From Actinacidiphila yeochonensis CN732 (lineage in GTDB: Bacteria > Actinomycetota > Actinomycetes > Streptomycetales > Streptomycetaceae), in assembly GCF_000745345.1 (NCBI RefSeq), contig NZ_JQNR01000004.1, forward strand, positions 1,116,001 to 1,180,000: 64,000 nt of DNA, written 5' to 3'. A program made the translations under genes and the position numbers. Position 1 is the stretch's first letter, and the number at the start of each line of letters is the position of its first letter. Below are positions 24,736 to 33,547 of this stretch, piece after piece. The notes under the pieces are model-generated. The model was not told the origin of the DNA and did not search any database. It saw only the letters and a list, made by a program, of their open reading frames with translations.

Positions 24736-27129
24736 TCAGGACCGCTCGGCGCCGTCACCGCCGAGGTCGACGCCGAACTCCGCGTGCAGGCGCCGCGTGT
24801 GGTCGACGTACCGGGCCTGGCCGGTCAGCGTGGCGGCCACGGTCAGCCGCAGGTCCGTGCTGGACGCGCCGAGCCGCAGCTCCAGCGCGCCCGGCTCGAC
24901 CACGCGCCGCCCGTCGCGTCCGGTGAAGGACGCGAGGTCGGCCGGGACCTCGACGCTCACCCGGGCGGACTGCCCGGGCGCCAGCGGCAGCCGCTGGTAG
25001 CCGACCAGCCGCTGCACCGGCTGCACCACCGAGGCCACCGGGTCGTGCAGGTACATCTGCACCACCTCGGTGCCCTCGCGGTCACCGGTGTTGCGGACCG
25101 TGAAGGAGAACCGCAGCTCTCCGTCGGTGCCCGCCTGGAGCTCCTCGACCTGGAGGTCCGTCCACTGGAAGGAGGTGTACGTCAGGCCGTGCCCGAAGGC
25201 GAAGGCGGCCGTCGGGTCGATGTTCGACGCGTCGCTGCGCTGGCCGAGCTTCGCCGTCAGGTAGGTCGCCGGCTGGCTGCCGGGACCGCTCGGGACGCTG
25301 ACCGGCAGGCGGCCGCTGGGGGACACCCTGCCGGAGAGGATCCCGGCCAGCGCCTGGGTGCCGGCCTCGCCCGGGAAGAACGTCTGGACGATCGCCGCCG
25401 ACTCCGTGACGGCCCGGCCCAGCGCGTAGGGGCGGCCCGCCAGCAGCGTGACCACCACCGGCGTGCCGGCGTCCAGCAGGGCGTCGAGCAGCTGCTGCTG
25501 CACGCCCGGCAGGGCCAGGGACTCCGCGTCGCAGCCCTCGCCGCTGGTGCCGCGGCCGAACAGGCCGGCCCGGTCGCCCAGCGCCAGCACCACGACATCG
25601 CTCTGCCGGGCGAGCGCCACGGCCTCGGCGAAGCCGTCGGTCTCCGGCGTGTCGACGGTGCAGCCGGCCGCCACGATGATCTCGCTGTCCGGGAACTCCG
25701 CGGTCAGCGCCTCGCGCACGGTGGGCAGTTCGACGCCGACCGGCACGTCCGGGTGGTGCACCCCGACGTGCATGGGGAAGGCGTAGCAGCCCAGGACGGA
25801 CGTCGCGGTCTCGGCGTTGGGGCCGATCAGCGCGATGCGGGCCGGGCGGTCCAGCGGCAGGGCGCCGTCGTTGCGCAGCAGCACCACACTCTCCTCGGCG
25901 ACTGCCCGGGCCACCTCGCGGTTGGCGGGGCTGTCGAGGTCGACGGTGCCGCGCAGCACCTCAAGGTCGCTGGTGTCGACGCCGGCCAGGACCGGCGGAA
26001 CCGGGTCCCAGTCGGGGTCGAGCAGGCCGATCTCGGCCTTCTGGGCCAGCACCCGGCGCAGCGCCTGGTCCACGAGCTCCTCGGGGACCACGCCGTCGGC
26101 GATGGCCTTCAACAGCGGCTCGCCGAAGGCGTTCACGGTGGGCAGTTCGACGTCGACGCCCGCGGCCAGCGCGGCTCCGGCCGCCTCGCCGAGGGTGGCG
26201 GTGACGCGGTGCTGCGTGTGCAGGAAGGCGACGCCGAAGTAGTCGGCGACGATGGTGCCGGTGAAGCCCCAGGTGTCCCGGAGCAGGCCGGTGAGCAGGT
26301 CCTTGTCGGCGTGCGAGGCGATGCCGTCGGTGTCGGTGTACGCCGCCATCACCGAGCGCACACCGCCTTCGCGCACCGCCATCTCGAACGGCGGCAGGAT
26401 CACGTCGGCGCGTTCGCGGGGGCCCATCCCGATCGGGGCGTGGTTGCGCCCGGCCCGGGAGGCGGAGTAGCCCGCGAAGTGCTTGAGGGTGGCGATGACG
26501 CCCGCCGACTCCAGACCGCGCACGTAGGCGGTGGCGATGGTGCCCACCAGGTACGGGTCCTCGCCGATGGTCTCCTCGACCCGGCCCCAGCGGGCGTCGC
26601 GCACCACGTCGAGCACCGGGGCCAGGCCCTGGTGCACGCCGACGGAGCGCATGTCGCGGCCGATGCCCTCGGCCATGGTGCGCACCAGGTCGCGGTCGAA
26701 GGTGGCACCCCAGGCGAGGGGCACCGGGTACGCGGTGGCGCCCCAGGCGGCGAACCCGGCGAGGCACTCCTCGTGGGCGATCGCGGGGATGCCGAAACGA
26801 TTCGCCGCGGTGATGTTGCGCTGGGTGCGCAGCAGGGACAGGGCACCGACCGCCGGGTCGACCGGCACGGTGCCGAACGACCTGGTGAGCTGGCCCAGCC
26901 CCTGGGGGAGCAGCTCCTCAAGGGGAACCGGCTCCTCCATCTCGTGCTGGAACGGGGCGACCTCGCCGCCCTCGTTCGAGGCACCGACCCACACGCCGTA
27001 GAGCTGGGCCACCTTCTCGGGCAGCGTCATCGCCGCTATCAGGGCGTCGGCGCGTTCCAGGGGGGACAGCGCGGAGTCCGCCCAGGGCGGGGTTTCGCGT
27101 TGTGTTTCTTCGACCACGGTGTCGGTCAC
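24736..27129 (-). CDS. bxlA: GH3 beta-xylosidase, intracellular
   Basis: A 797-aa glycoside hydrolase family 3 enzyme: N-terminal TIM barrel, alpha/beta sandwich and C-terminal fibronectin-like domain (TFTSF-type ending near VVQMYLHDPVASVVQPVQRL). The catalytic nucleophile is the Asp in GFTGTIVADYFGVAF near residue 255; KHFAGYSASRAGRNHAPIG near residue 185 lines the substrate pocket. No signal peptide is present, in line with hydrolysis of imported oligosaccharide. GTG 27129 follows GGAGGAAA and overlaps the stop of bxlG. The order binding protein, two permeases, GH3 enzyme with a divergent LacI gene is that of the bxlRE-F-G-A xylobiose locus of Streptomyces thermoviolaceus, on which the symbol rests. 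A beta-glucosidase specificity is the main alternative. Confidence 0.88.
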   Translation of the reverse strand: MTDTVVEETQRETPPWADSALSPLERADALIAAMTLPEKVAQLYGVWVGASNEGGEVAPFQHEMEEPVPLEELLPQGLGQLTRSFGTVPVDPAVGALSLLRTQRNITAANRFGIPAIAHEECLAGFAAWGATAYPVPLAWGATFDRDLVRTMAEGIGRDMRSVGVHQGLAPVLDVVRDARWGRVEETIGEDPYLVGTIATAYVRGLESAGVIATLKHFAGYSASRAGRNHAPIGMGPRERADVILPPFEMAVREGGVRSVMAAYTDTDGIASHADKDLLTGLLRDTWGFTGTIVADYFGVAFLHTQHRVTATLGEAAGAALAAGVDVELPTVNAFGEPLLKAIADGVVPEELVDQALRRVLAQKAEIGLLDPDWDPVPPVLAGVDTSDLEVLRGTVDLDSPANREVARAVAEESVVLLRNDGALPLDRPARIALIGPNAETATSVLGCYAFPMHVGVHHPDVPVGVELPTVREALTAEFPDSEIIVAAGCTVDTPETDGFAEAVALARQSDVVVLALGDRAGLFGRGTSGEGCDAESLALPGVQQQLLDALLDAGTPVVVTLLAGRPYALGRAVTESAAIVQTFFPGEAGTQALAGILSGRVSPSGRLPVSVPSGPGSQPATYLTAKLGQRSDASNIDPTAAFAFGHGLTYTSFQWTDLQVEELQAGTDGELRFSFTVRNTGDREGTEVVQMYLHDPVASVVQPVQRLVGYQRLPLAPGQSARVSVEVPADLASFTGRDGRRVVEPGALELRLGASSTDLRLTVAATLTGQARYVDHTRRLHAEFGVDLGGDGAERS

Positions 27130-27944
27130 TTTCCTCCGACGCCCATGAGTCCCTGGACCAGGGCCCGGCGGGCGAACAGGTAGACGATGAAGATCGGCAG
27201 CATCGAGAGCACCACTGCCGCCAGCAGGCTGGGGATGTCCACGCCGTGCTCGGTCTGGAAGTCGTACAGGCCCAGGGTGACGACCTTGGACGAGTCGGAC
27301 TGCGTCAGCACCAGCGGGAACAGGAATCCGTTCCACGCCTGGAGCGCCGAGAACACGATGATCGTGGACAGGCCGCCCTTGGACAGCGGCAGCACCAGCT
27401 GGCAGAACACCCGCCACGGCGGGGCGCCGTCCATGGCCATGGCCTCGTACAGCTCGGGGCTGATGTCACGCATCACGCCGGTGAGCACGAGGGCGCAGAC
27501 CGGCATGGAGAACGCCGCGGTCGGCAGGATGACGCCGATCAGGTTGTCGTACAGACCGGCCTTGTTGATGACGTAGAACATCGGCACGATCACCGCCTGG
27601 GCGGGGATCGCCAGACCGAGCAGGAACAGCCGGAAGGCGCCGGTGCTCAGCTTGCCGTTGCTGCGCACGATCGCGTAGGACAGCGGCGGTATCAGGAGCA
27701 GTACGAGGGCGACGACCGCGACGGTCACCAGCACCGTGTTGAGGAAGTACTGCCCGAAGCCGTTGCTGAAGTCCTGCGTGTAGTTGTGCAGCGTGAAGTG
27801 CTTGGGGAAGGACAGCGGGCCGTTCTCGCTGTAGTCGCTCTGGCTCTGCAGGGTCGCCGCGAGCATGACGTACAGCGGGAAGCCGACCACGAAGAGCCAG
27901 ACCAGCGAGCCGAAGCCGGCGAGGAAGTTGGGACGCCTCTTCAT
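27126..27944 (-). CDS. bxlG: ABC sugar permease, MalG-type
   Basis: A 272-aa inner-membrane permease with six hydrophobic helices. The EAA loop reads SPELYEAMAMDGAPPWRVFC near residues 165-184, placing it in the carbohydrate uptake-1 family. ATG 27944 shares its first base with the stop of the upstream permease gene (TGATG), and its own stop overlaps bxlA. With bxlF and bxlE it forms the transmembrane part of a xylobiose importer. No ATPase gene is present; Streptomyces CUT1 systems commonly use the shared MsiK ATPase encoded elsewhere. Confidence 0.9.
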   Translation of the reverse strand: MKRRPNFLAGFGSLVWLFVVGFPLYVMLAATLQSQSDYSENGPLSFPKHFTLHNYTQDFSNGFGQYFLNTVLVTVAVVALVLLLIPPLSYAIVRSNGKLSTGAFRLFLLGLAIPAQAVIVPMFYVINKAGLYDNLIGVILPTAAFSMPVCALVLTGVMRDISPELYEAMAMDGAPPWRVFCQLVLPLSKGGLSTIIVFSALQAWNGFLFPLVLTQSDSSKVVTLGLYDFQTEHGVDIPSLLAAVVLSMLPIFIVYLFARRALVQGLMGVGGK

Positions 27945-28876
27945 CACACGCCCTCCGAGGTGCTGCGCATCTTGTCGTAGCCCGACACGCGCACGACGAC
28001 GAGCGAGATGACCGTGGCGATGACGACCAGGACCAGAGCGATCGCCGAACCGCCGCCGAAGTTGAACGACTTGAAGGCCTGTTGGTACATGTAGTACGCG
28101 CTGATCGTGGTGTCGGTACCCGGTCCGCCCTGGGTCAGGATGAGCACCGTGTCGAAGGTGGTCAGACCGCCGACGATCATCAGGATCATCGAGGTGATCA
28201 TGGTGTTGCGCAGCTGCGGCAGCGTGATGTAGAAGAACTGCCGCACCCGGCCGGCGCCGTCGAGCGCCGCCGCCTGGTAGAGCACCGGCGGGATGGCCCG
28301 GGTGGCGCCCTGGTAGATCAGGGTGTGGAAGGGCGTGTACTGCCAGGCGCCGACGAAGATCAGGACGCCGATGGCGCCCTTCTGCTCGCCGAGCAGGTTG
28401 CCGTTGCCGAACAGCCACTTGGCCTGCGCGGGCACACCGAAGTTCGGGTCGAGCAGCGCGCGCCACAGCACGGAGACCGCGGTGGCCGACAGCAGCAGCG
28501 GGATGAAGTAGACCGCCGACAGGATGGCGCGGTTGCGCTGCTTGCCGGCCGCCCACACGCCGAGCAGGATGCTCAGCGGAGTCTGGACGACGACGCCCAG
28601 CACGGTGATCAGGACGCTCAGCCAGAGGCTCTGGATCATCGTGTGGTCGTGGATGAGCGCGCGCCAGTTGGCCGTACCGGCCCACTCGGGGGAGCCGAGG
28701 CCGTTCCAGTTGGTGAACGACAGGACCGCGACCAGCACGAGCGGGAGGACGGCGAAGAGGACGAAGAACAAGGTGGCGGGGACCGCCCAGGCAAAGCCTG
28801 GGCGGGTCACCGCGGCGCCGGCCCGGCCGCGGGCAGCGGTCCGGCGCCTAGCCACCGTGGGTGAGGTGGTGGTCAT
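27944..28876 (-). CDS. bxlF: ABC sugar permease, MalF-type
   Basis: A 310-aa permease with six to seven hydrophobic helices and a positively charged N-terminal tail. The EAA loop is PPVLYQAAALDGAGRVRQFF near residues 200-220. ATG 28876 lies 13 bases after the bxlE stop, so the genes are one transcription unit. Together with BxlG it forms the heterodimeric channel of the importer. Confidence 0.9.
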   Translation of the reverse strand: MTTTSPTVARRRTAARGRAGAAVTRPGFAWAVPATLFFVLFAVLPLVLVAVLSFTNWNGLGSPEWAGTANWRALIHDHTMIQSLWLSVLITVLGVVVQTPLSILLGVWAAGKQRNRAILSAVYFIPLLLSATAVSVLWRALLDPNFGVPAQAKWLFGNGNLLGEQKGAIGVLIFVGAWQYTPFHTLIYQGATRAIPPVLYQAAALDGAGRVRQFFYITLPQLRNTMITSMILMIVGGLTTFDTVLILTQGGPGTDTTISAYYMYQQAFKSFNFGGGSAIALVLVVIATVISLVVVRVSGYDKMRSTSEGV

Positions 28877-28889
28877 CAGGATTCCTGGG

Positions 28890-30194
28890 TCAGGGCAGCT
28901 GCAGGGCCTGCATGGCCTTGATGAAGCCGTCGGCGTTGATCTTGCCGTCGGCGAACTCCTGCACGGCGGTGTGGATCGGGGTGTTGTCCGACGGCGGGTA
29001 CGCCTGGTCCCACGAGAGCTGGAACGACGGCGCCTTCTTGACCAGGTCGTACTGGTACTGCGCGTAGGCCGGGTCGGCGGCCTGGCTCAGGAACTGCGGC
29101 GTGTTGGTGGTGGTGGGCAGGTTGCCGATGGCCAGCTGCGCCTTCACGAACTCGTCGGAGTACATGAGCTTGAGGAAGCTCGCGACCGCGTCCGGGTACT
29201 TGGTCTTCTTCAGGACCGAGTAGTAGTTGTTCGTGTTGCCCACGATGTCGTCGGCCGCGCCCTTGCCGCCCGTGACGGTCGGGAAGTTGCTGTAGCCCAG
29301 GCCGTCCTTGGCGAAGTCCGGGTGGTCGGACTGCTGCTGCGAGTAGTACCAGGAGCCCATGAGCTCGAAGCCGGCCTTGCCGGTGGCCACCAGGGCCACG
29401 GAACCGCCGTCGGTGTACTTCACGGAGTCGTAGTTGCTACCGAAGGCGCCGGCGTCGATGAGCTGCTTGAGCATCGACAGGGCCGTCTTGCTGTCCGCCG
29501 TGTTCCAGGCGCTCTTGTCGCCGGACAGCGCCTTCTCGAACAGGCCCGGGCCCGCGACGCGGTCGTAGAGGTACTCGTACCACATCTGCGTCGGCCACTG
29601 GTCGCCGCCGCCGAGCGCGATCGGCGTCTTGCCCTTGGACTTGAGTATCTTGACGTCGTTCAGCAGGTCGTCCCAGGTGGCCGGCGGGGAGCTGATGCCG
29701 GCGTCCTTGAGGACCTTCTGGTTGTTGAAGAGCAGCACGGGCTGGGTGCCGCGCATCGGGACGCCGTAGGACTTGCCGTCCACCACGGCGCCGTTGAACA
29801 CCGACGGCAGGAAGTTCGACTTCAGGCCCGGGTCCTTGGCGATCATGCTGTCCAGCGGCATGAGCAGGCCGGCCTTCACGAAGGGCTGGATGCTACCGCC
29901 ACCCCAGTTGTAGAAGACGTCGGGGGCCTGCTTGGTGTTGATGATCGTCTGCAGCTTCTGCTGGTAGTCGGCACCGGGGATGGTGTCCAGGACCGCCTTG
30001 ACCTTGGAGGTCTTGTTGAAGGTGTCGACGATCTGCTTCTCCACCTTGTTCGACGCGTCGCCGTAGACGAGCACGTGGAAGGTGCCGGAGCCGTTGGACG
30101 AGCTACTGCCACCACCACAGGCGGCGAGCGTCAGACCGAGCGTCAGAGTCACACCGCCGGCGACGGCGCGAGGGAGCCAAGCGCGCTTCTTCAT
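28890..30194 (-). CDS. bxlE: extracellular sugar-binding lipoprotein
   Basis: A 434-aa substrate-binding protein of a CUT1 ABC importer. The signal peptide MKKRAWLPRAVAGG...LTLAACGGG has a lipobox LAAC with the lipidated cysteine near residue 27, followed by a Ser/Gly-rich tether. The mature part shows the two-lobe solute-binding fold with KVLKDAGISSPPATWDDLLN typical of sugar binders. ATG 30194 is preceded by AAAGG; the longer reading upstream would include the operator. It is the first gene of the bxl operon, controlled by the promoter at 30250-30278 and a dyad at 30207-30218. Confidence 0.93.
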   Translation of the reverse strand: MKKRAWLPRAVAGGVTLTLGLTLAACGGGSSSSNGSGTFHVLVYGDASNKVEKQIVDTFNKTSKVKAVLDTIPGADYQQKLQTIINTKQAPDVFYNWGGGSIQPFVKAGLLMPLDSMIAKDPGLKSNFLPSVFNGAVVDGKSYGVPMRGTQPVLLFNNQKVLKDAGISSPPATWDDLLNDVKILKSKGKTPIALGGGDQWPTQMWYEYLYDRVAGPGLFEKALSGDKSAWNTADSKTALSMLKQLIDAGAFGSNYDSVKYTDGGSVALVATGKAGFELMGSWYYSQQQSDHPDFAKDGLGYSNFPTVTGGKGAADDIVGNTNNYYSVLKKTKYPDAVASFLKLMYSDEFVKAQLAIGNLPTTTNTPQFLSQAADPAYAQYQYDLVKKAPSFQLSWDQAYPPSDNTPIHTAVQEFADGKINADGFIKAMQALQLP

Positions 30195-30206
30195 CGGGTA
30201 GCCTTT

Positions 30207-30218
30207 CGAAAAGTTTCG
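30207..30218. promoter_or_regulatory. BxlR-type operator
   Basis: CGAAA-AG-TTTCG is a perfect 5-2-5 inverted repeat 13 bases upstream of the bxlE ATG. A related half-symmetric CGAAATTTGC lies at 30229-30238. Inverted CGAA/TTCG repeats are, as I recall, the reported binding sequence of BxlR in S. thermoviolaceus. Placement downstream of the -10 box suggests a roadblock or occlusion of initiation. Confidence 0.65.
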
Positions 30219-30249
30219 GCATCCTCGCCGAAATTTGCTGCGCGCTGTG

Positions 30250-30278
30250 ACGCTAAGGTGTGGACTCTGGGGGGTCAA
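30250..30278 (-). promoter_or_regulatory. bxlE promoter
   Basis: On the minus strand TTGACC (30278-30273) and TAGCGT (30255-30250) are separated by 17 bases, a good match for the vegetative sigma factor. Confidence 0.6.
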
Positions 30279-30333
30279 CCCTCAAGAGACGGGTTATCAA
30301 AGCGTTACAGCCGTGTGCCGTTACGCTGCGGGC

Positions 30334-31356
30334 ATGGAGGATCAGGTGGCGGGCGAGCGGGTGACCCTGGCGCGAATCGCCGAAACTGCCGGCGTATCGG
30401 TGTCGACTGTTTCGAAAGTACTCAACGGCAGACAGGACGTGTCAGCGCCGACTCGACAACGTATCGAAACTCTCCTCGAAACTCACGGCTACCGGAGAGG
30501 GGCCAGGTCGGCGGCCGAGGCCCCGCTGATCGAGATCGTCTTCCACGAACTCGACGCGATCTGGGCCATGGAGCTCATCCTCGGGGTGGAGCACATCGCC
30601 AAGGACCACGGAGGCAGCGTGGTCCTCACCCAGTCCGGAACCCGCCACTCACCCGGGCCGGACTGGATCGAGGGTGTCATGCGCCGCAGGCCGCTCGGCG
30701 TCATCCTCGTCTTCTCGGCGCTCCCGGAGGAGTTCAAGCACCAACTGCGGTCCCGTTCCATCCCGTTCGTGATCATCGACCCGGCCGGCGACCCCGACCC
30801 GGACGTGCCCTCCGTGGGCTCCGCGAACTGGTCCGGCGGTCTCGCCGCCACCCGCCACCTCATAGAGTGCGGCCACCGCAGGATCGGCATCATCACCGGA
30901 CCCGAGGACATGATGTGCTCCCTCGCCCGGCTCGACGGCTACCGTTCCGCGATGACCACCGCCGGACTGACCGTCGACCCCTCGCTGGTCGCGTTCGGCG
31001 ACTTCCACGTCGAGGGCGGCTACTCCTACGCGGCCGAGATGCTCGCCCGGCCCGACCGGCCCACCGCGATCTTCGCCGGCAGCGACCTCCAGGCCATAGG
31101 GGTTCTGGAGGCGGCCAGCGCCCTCGGGCTGCGCACCCCCGAGGACCTGTCCGTGGTCGGCTACGACGACGTGGCGGTCGCCCAGTGGTCCCGGCCCGCG
31201 CTGACCACCGTCCACCAGCCGCTGCGCAAGATGGCCGAGGCCGGCGCGGAGATGCTGCTCCGGCTGCGGGCGGGCGAGGCCACCACGACGCGCATGGAGC
31301 TGGCCATCAGCCTCGTCGTCCGCAAGAGCACCGCGCCGCCCCCGGGCACCCTCTGA
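30334..31356 (+). CDS. bxlR: LacI-family repressor of the xylobiose operon
   Basis: A 340-aa regulator with an N-terminal HTH ([20 protein letters not shown], residues 10-29), a hinge, and a sugar-binding domain ending in [20 protein letters not shown] and [13 protein letters not shown]. It is divergent from bxlE and shares the 139-base operator region, so xylobiose or xylose is the expected inducer. Two starts compete: ATG 30334 sits 6 bases after a TACGCT -10-like box and would be leaderless, while GTG 30346 has GGAGG at ideal spacing. I list the longer form. A 10-bp hairpin follows the stop by 5 bases. Confidence 0.88.
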   Translation: MEDQVAGERVTLARIAETAGVSVSTVSKVLNGRQDVSAPTRQRIETLLETHGYRRGARSAAEAPLIEIVFHELDAIWAMELILGVEHIAKDHGGSVVLTQSGTRHSPGPDWIEGVMRRRPLGVILVFSALPEEFKHQLRSRSIPFVIIDPAGDPDPDVPSVGSANWSGGLAATRHLIECGHRRIGIITGPEDMMCSLARLDGYRSAMTTAGLTVDPSLVAFGDFHVEGGYSYAAEMLARPDRPTAIFAGSDLQAIGVLEAASALGLRTPEDLSVVGYDDVAVAQWSRPALTTVHQPLRKMAEAGAEMLLRLRAGEATTTRMELAISLVVRKSTAPPPGTL

Positions 31357-31360
31357 ACCG

Positions 31361-31397
31361 GCCCTCGGGCGCGGTCCTCGCGGCCGGGCCCGAGGGC
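31361..31397 (+). terminator. bxlR terminator
   Basis: GCCCTCGGGC and GCCCGAGGGC form a perfect 10-bp stem around a 17-base loop, 5 bases after the stop codon. The remainder of the gap to 31666 is GC-rich and shows nothing else I can name. Confidence 0.65.
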
Positions 31398-31666
31398 TCG
31401 CGGCCAGGCGCCGACGGCTGCCGGCGCACCCGGCGGAGGCGACCTCCGTACGGCCTCGACCCGGAGCCGCGGGGGCCTCGCGGGGCCATGCGCGTGGCCG
31501 CCCGGGACCGCCCGGGGGCCCGGGGCCGCGCTGGGCGAGGGGGAGCGGGTTCGGCGGAGCCCCGGTCCGCCACGCCGCGGGGGTGTGGCAGACTACCGCG
31601 CACCCGGACGGCGAGGGCGGCGCCTGGCATGGGGGTGCGACCTCCGGCGTTCGACGAGGCCGCCGG

Positions 31667-32773
31667 TCAGCGGGCCGCCTCCTGGCGGGTGTCCGCGCCC
31701 AGGTCCGACCGGGAGCGGAGGCCGACCGCGTCGTGGGTGGGCCCGCCCAGGACGACCTTGAGGGCGCCGGTGTCGGCGGCGCGCTCAAGGACCCCGTAGG
31801 CCTCCGCCGCGGCGTCCCACGCGAAGACATGGGTGACGAACTCGGAGGCGGGCAGCCGGCCGTCGGCCAGCATCCGCAGCAGCGTCGGGATGGAGGAGGT
31901 GTCGACCAGGCCGGTGCGGATGGTGAGATCCCTGCTCCACACCTCCTCCAGGTGCAGCGCGGCAGGTCCGCCGTGCGCGCCGATGTTGGCGACGGTGCCG
32001 CCGGGGCGCGCCATCCGCACGCACTGCTCGAACGCCTCCGGGGCGCCCACCGCCTCGACCACGACGTCGGCGCCGAGACCTCCGGTGAGGTCCTCCACCA
32101 GTGCCTCGGCCTCCTCCGGACCCGCGACCGCGTCGGCGCCGAGCCGCTTCGCGGTGTCCAGTCGGGAGGTGTCGACGTCGACGGCGACGGTACGGGCGGG
32201 CGAGAGCAGTCGGGCGGTCGCGACCACCGCCAGCCCGACCGGACCCACGCCCACCACCGCCACGGTGTCGCCGGGCCGGACCCCGCCGCCCAGGACGCCC
32301 AGCTCGTAGGCGGCGGGGAACACGTCGGCGAGCAGCACGGCGTCCCGGCCCGACACCGCCTCGGGCAGCGGGTGGAGCGCCAGATCGGCGTAGGGGACGC
32401 GGACGTACTCGGCCTGGGTGCCGTCCGCGGTACGGCCGAGCACCCGGCCGCCGCCCTCCCGGCACTGGCCGTAGACGCCACGGCGGCAGTACGCGCAGCG
32501 GCCGCACCCGCTGACGCACGAGACCAGCACCCGCTCGCCCGGCACCGCCCCGCGGACGGCCGCGCCCACCTCCACCACCTCGCCCACGGCCTCGTGGCCC
32601 AGCACCGTGCCGGGCCGCACCTCGGGCACCTCGCCGCGGCGGACGCGCAGGTCGGTGCCGCAGATGGCGGCGGTCTCGACGCGGACGATCGCATCGGCGG
32701 CGTCGCGGGGCTCCGGGTCGGCCACGTCCCGCCAACCGATCTCGCCTGGGCCCTGGTAAACGAGCGCCTTCAT
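31667..32773 (-). CDS. zinc-dependent alcohol dehydrogenase family protein
   Basis: A 368-aa medium-chain dehydrogenase. Catalytic zinc ligands are in AAICGTDLRVRRG (Cys) and GTVLGHEAVGEV (His-Glu) near residues 38-66; the structural zinc site is the four-cysteine CVSGCGRCAYCRRGVYGQC near residues 89-107; the NAD motif is VGVGPVGLAVVATA near residue 175. It is closest in style to threonine/sorbitol-type or glutathione-independent formaldehyde-type dehydrogenases, and the substrate is uncertain. ATG 32773 has GGAGG and AGG upstream. It is a single gene, divergent from the small HTH gene at 33027. Confidence 0.9.
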   Translation of the reverse strand: MKALVYQGPGEIGWRDVADPEPRDAADAIVRVETAAICGTDLRVRRGEVPEVRPGTVLGHEAVGEVVEVGAAVRGAVPGERVLVSCVSGCGRCAYCRRGVYGQCREGGGRVLGRTADGTQAEYVRVPYADLALHPLPEAVSGRDAVLLADVFPAAYELGVLGGGVRPGDTVAVVGVGPVGLAVVATARLLSPARTVAVDVDTSRLDTAKRLGADAVAGPEEAEALVEDLTGGLGADVVVEAVGAPEAFEQCVRMARPGGTVANIGAHGGPAALHLEEVWSRDLTIRTGLVDTSSIPTLLRMLADGRLPASEFVTHVFAWDAAAEAYGVLERAADTGALKVVLGGPTHDAVGLRSRSDLGADTRQEAAR

Positions 32774-32979
32774 GGGAACCTGCCCCTCCGTCGACGGTCG
32801 GCGGGGCCGCGCGCGGGCCGGCGCGGAGGGCCGGTGCACGCTCCTCGCCCTCCCCTCCAGCCTGCACCCCCTGGTGTCGGGCCGCGCGGGGCTGATCCGC
32901 CCGGGCCGACGGGATGCCCGGCCGGCACCCGCGAGGCCCGGCGCGAACCGCCGGCCCGCCCGCGGGCGAACGCCGCCAT

Positions 32980-32996
32980 GTCAACGAGGGGTTGAC
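32980..32996. promoter_or_regulatory. operator 1, perfect inverted repeat
   Basis: GTCAAC-GAGGG-GTTGAC is a perfect 6-5-6 dyad. It overlaps the -35 box of the small HTH gene and shares the consensus G(T/A)CAACNAGGGGTTG(A/T)C with operator 2, whose centre is 19 bases downstream. Confidence 0.7.
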
Positions 32997-33020
32997 GTGA
33001 CAACCAGGGGTTGTCATTCT
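32992..33020 (+). promoter_or_regulatory. promoter of the small HTH gene
   Basis: TTGACG at 32992-32997 and CATTCT at 33015-33020 are separated by 17 bases. The ATG at 33027 is only 6 bases after the -10 box, so the mRNA is probably leaderless. Confidence 0.65.
32999..33015. promoter_or_regulatory. operator 2, perfect inverted repeat
   Basis: GACAACCAGGGGTTGTC is a dyad with a 3-base centre; it extends by one further base pair on each side (8-3-8 from 32998 to 33016). It fills the spacer of the promoter, an ideal position for repression. Confidence 0.7.
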
Positions 33021-33026
33021 GGGGGC

Positions 33027-33245
33027 ATGGCTGATCCCCAGGACCTCGCAGCGTTCGCGTCGACCTTCGCCCACATCAAGGAGGTGCGGGAGAAGGCGAT
33101 CCACCACACCCGGCTCGCCCGGCAGTACGCCGTCGAACGGCGTGAACTGATGCAGGGCCTCCTCGACCAGGGCGTCACCCAGGCCGACATCGCCCGCGAA
33201 CTGGGCGTGACCCGGCAGGCCATCCAGAAGATGATGGCCTGCTGA
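33027..33245 (+). CDS. small helix-turn-helix DNA-binding protein
   Basis: A 72-aa protein. The C-terminal third is a clear HTH (LDQGVTQADIARELGVTRQA then IQKMM), similar to sigma-region-4 or resolvase-type helices; the N-terminal 45 residues are helical and charged (VREKAIHHTRLARQYAVERR). ATG 33027 gives a leaderless start behind a consensus promoter covered by two perfect palindromes, which suggests tight negative autoregulation by this protein. It may also control the divergent dehydrogenase, whose start is 253 bases away. No other gene is in the operon. I do not recognise a named family. Confidence 0.82.
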   Translation: MADPQDLAAFASTFAHIKEVREKAIHHTRLARQYAVERRELMQGLLDQGVTQADIARELGVTRQAIQKMMAC

Positions 33246-33393
33246 GCCTCCGCCGCGGCGGCGGGTCCGGCCTCCGGCCGCCCGTTCCGAGGAGTCCCCG
33301 GAGATCCGAGCCTTCGTCGTCCGTCTCCTCTCCGGGCGCCGGCGGTGGGCGGAGACCGGGGCGGAGCGAGCGCCGGAACGGGCCCGGCCAGTG

Positions 33394-33546
33394 CCGTGAC
33401 CGGCGAGGTCGGTCCGGTGGCGGGGGTCCTGGTGTGGGCGATCGCCAGGCGGCCCGAAGCCCTCATGGCAGGCTGTTCGGGTTTTCCGCCGACGCGGCGC
33501 GTGCCCGTACCAGGGCGCGAGCGGGGCAGACCTCGCCGGGAGAGGC
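33394..33546 (-). repeat. dispersed intergenic repeat, copy 3 (inverted)
   Basis: Read on the minus strand this 153-bp element matches copies 1 and 2 at 11906-12227: it starts GCCTCTCCCGGCGAGG, contains GGCGGAAAACCCGAACAG and GAGGGCTTCGGGCCGCC, and ends CCGGTCACGG. Its left end abuts the stop codon of the small membrane protein gene at 33548. It accounts for most of the 302-base gap between 33246 and 33547. Confidence 0.8.
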
Positions 33547-33547
33547 G

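Noticed and set aside
33246..33547. Small proteins encoded within repeat copy 3
   Set aside because: Open frames exist in several directions, but none is conserved intact between the three repeat copies.
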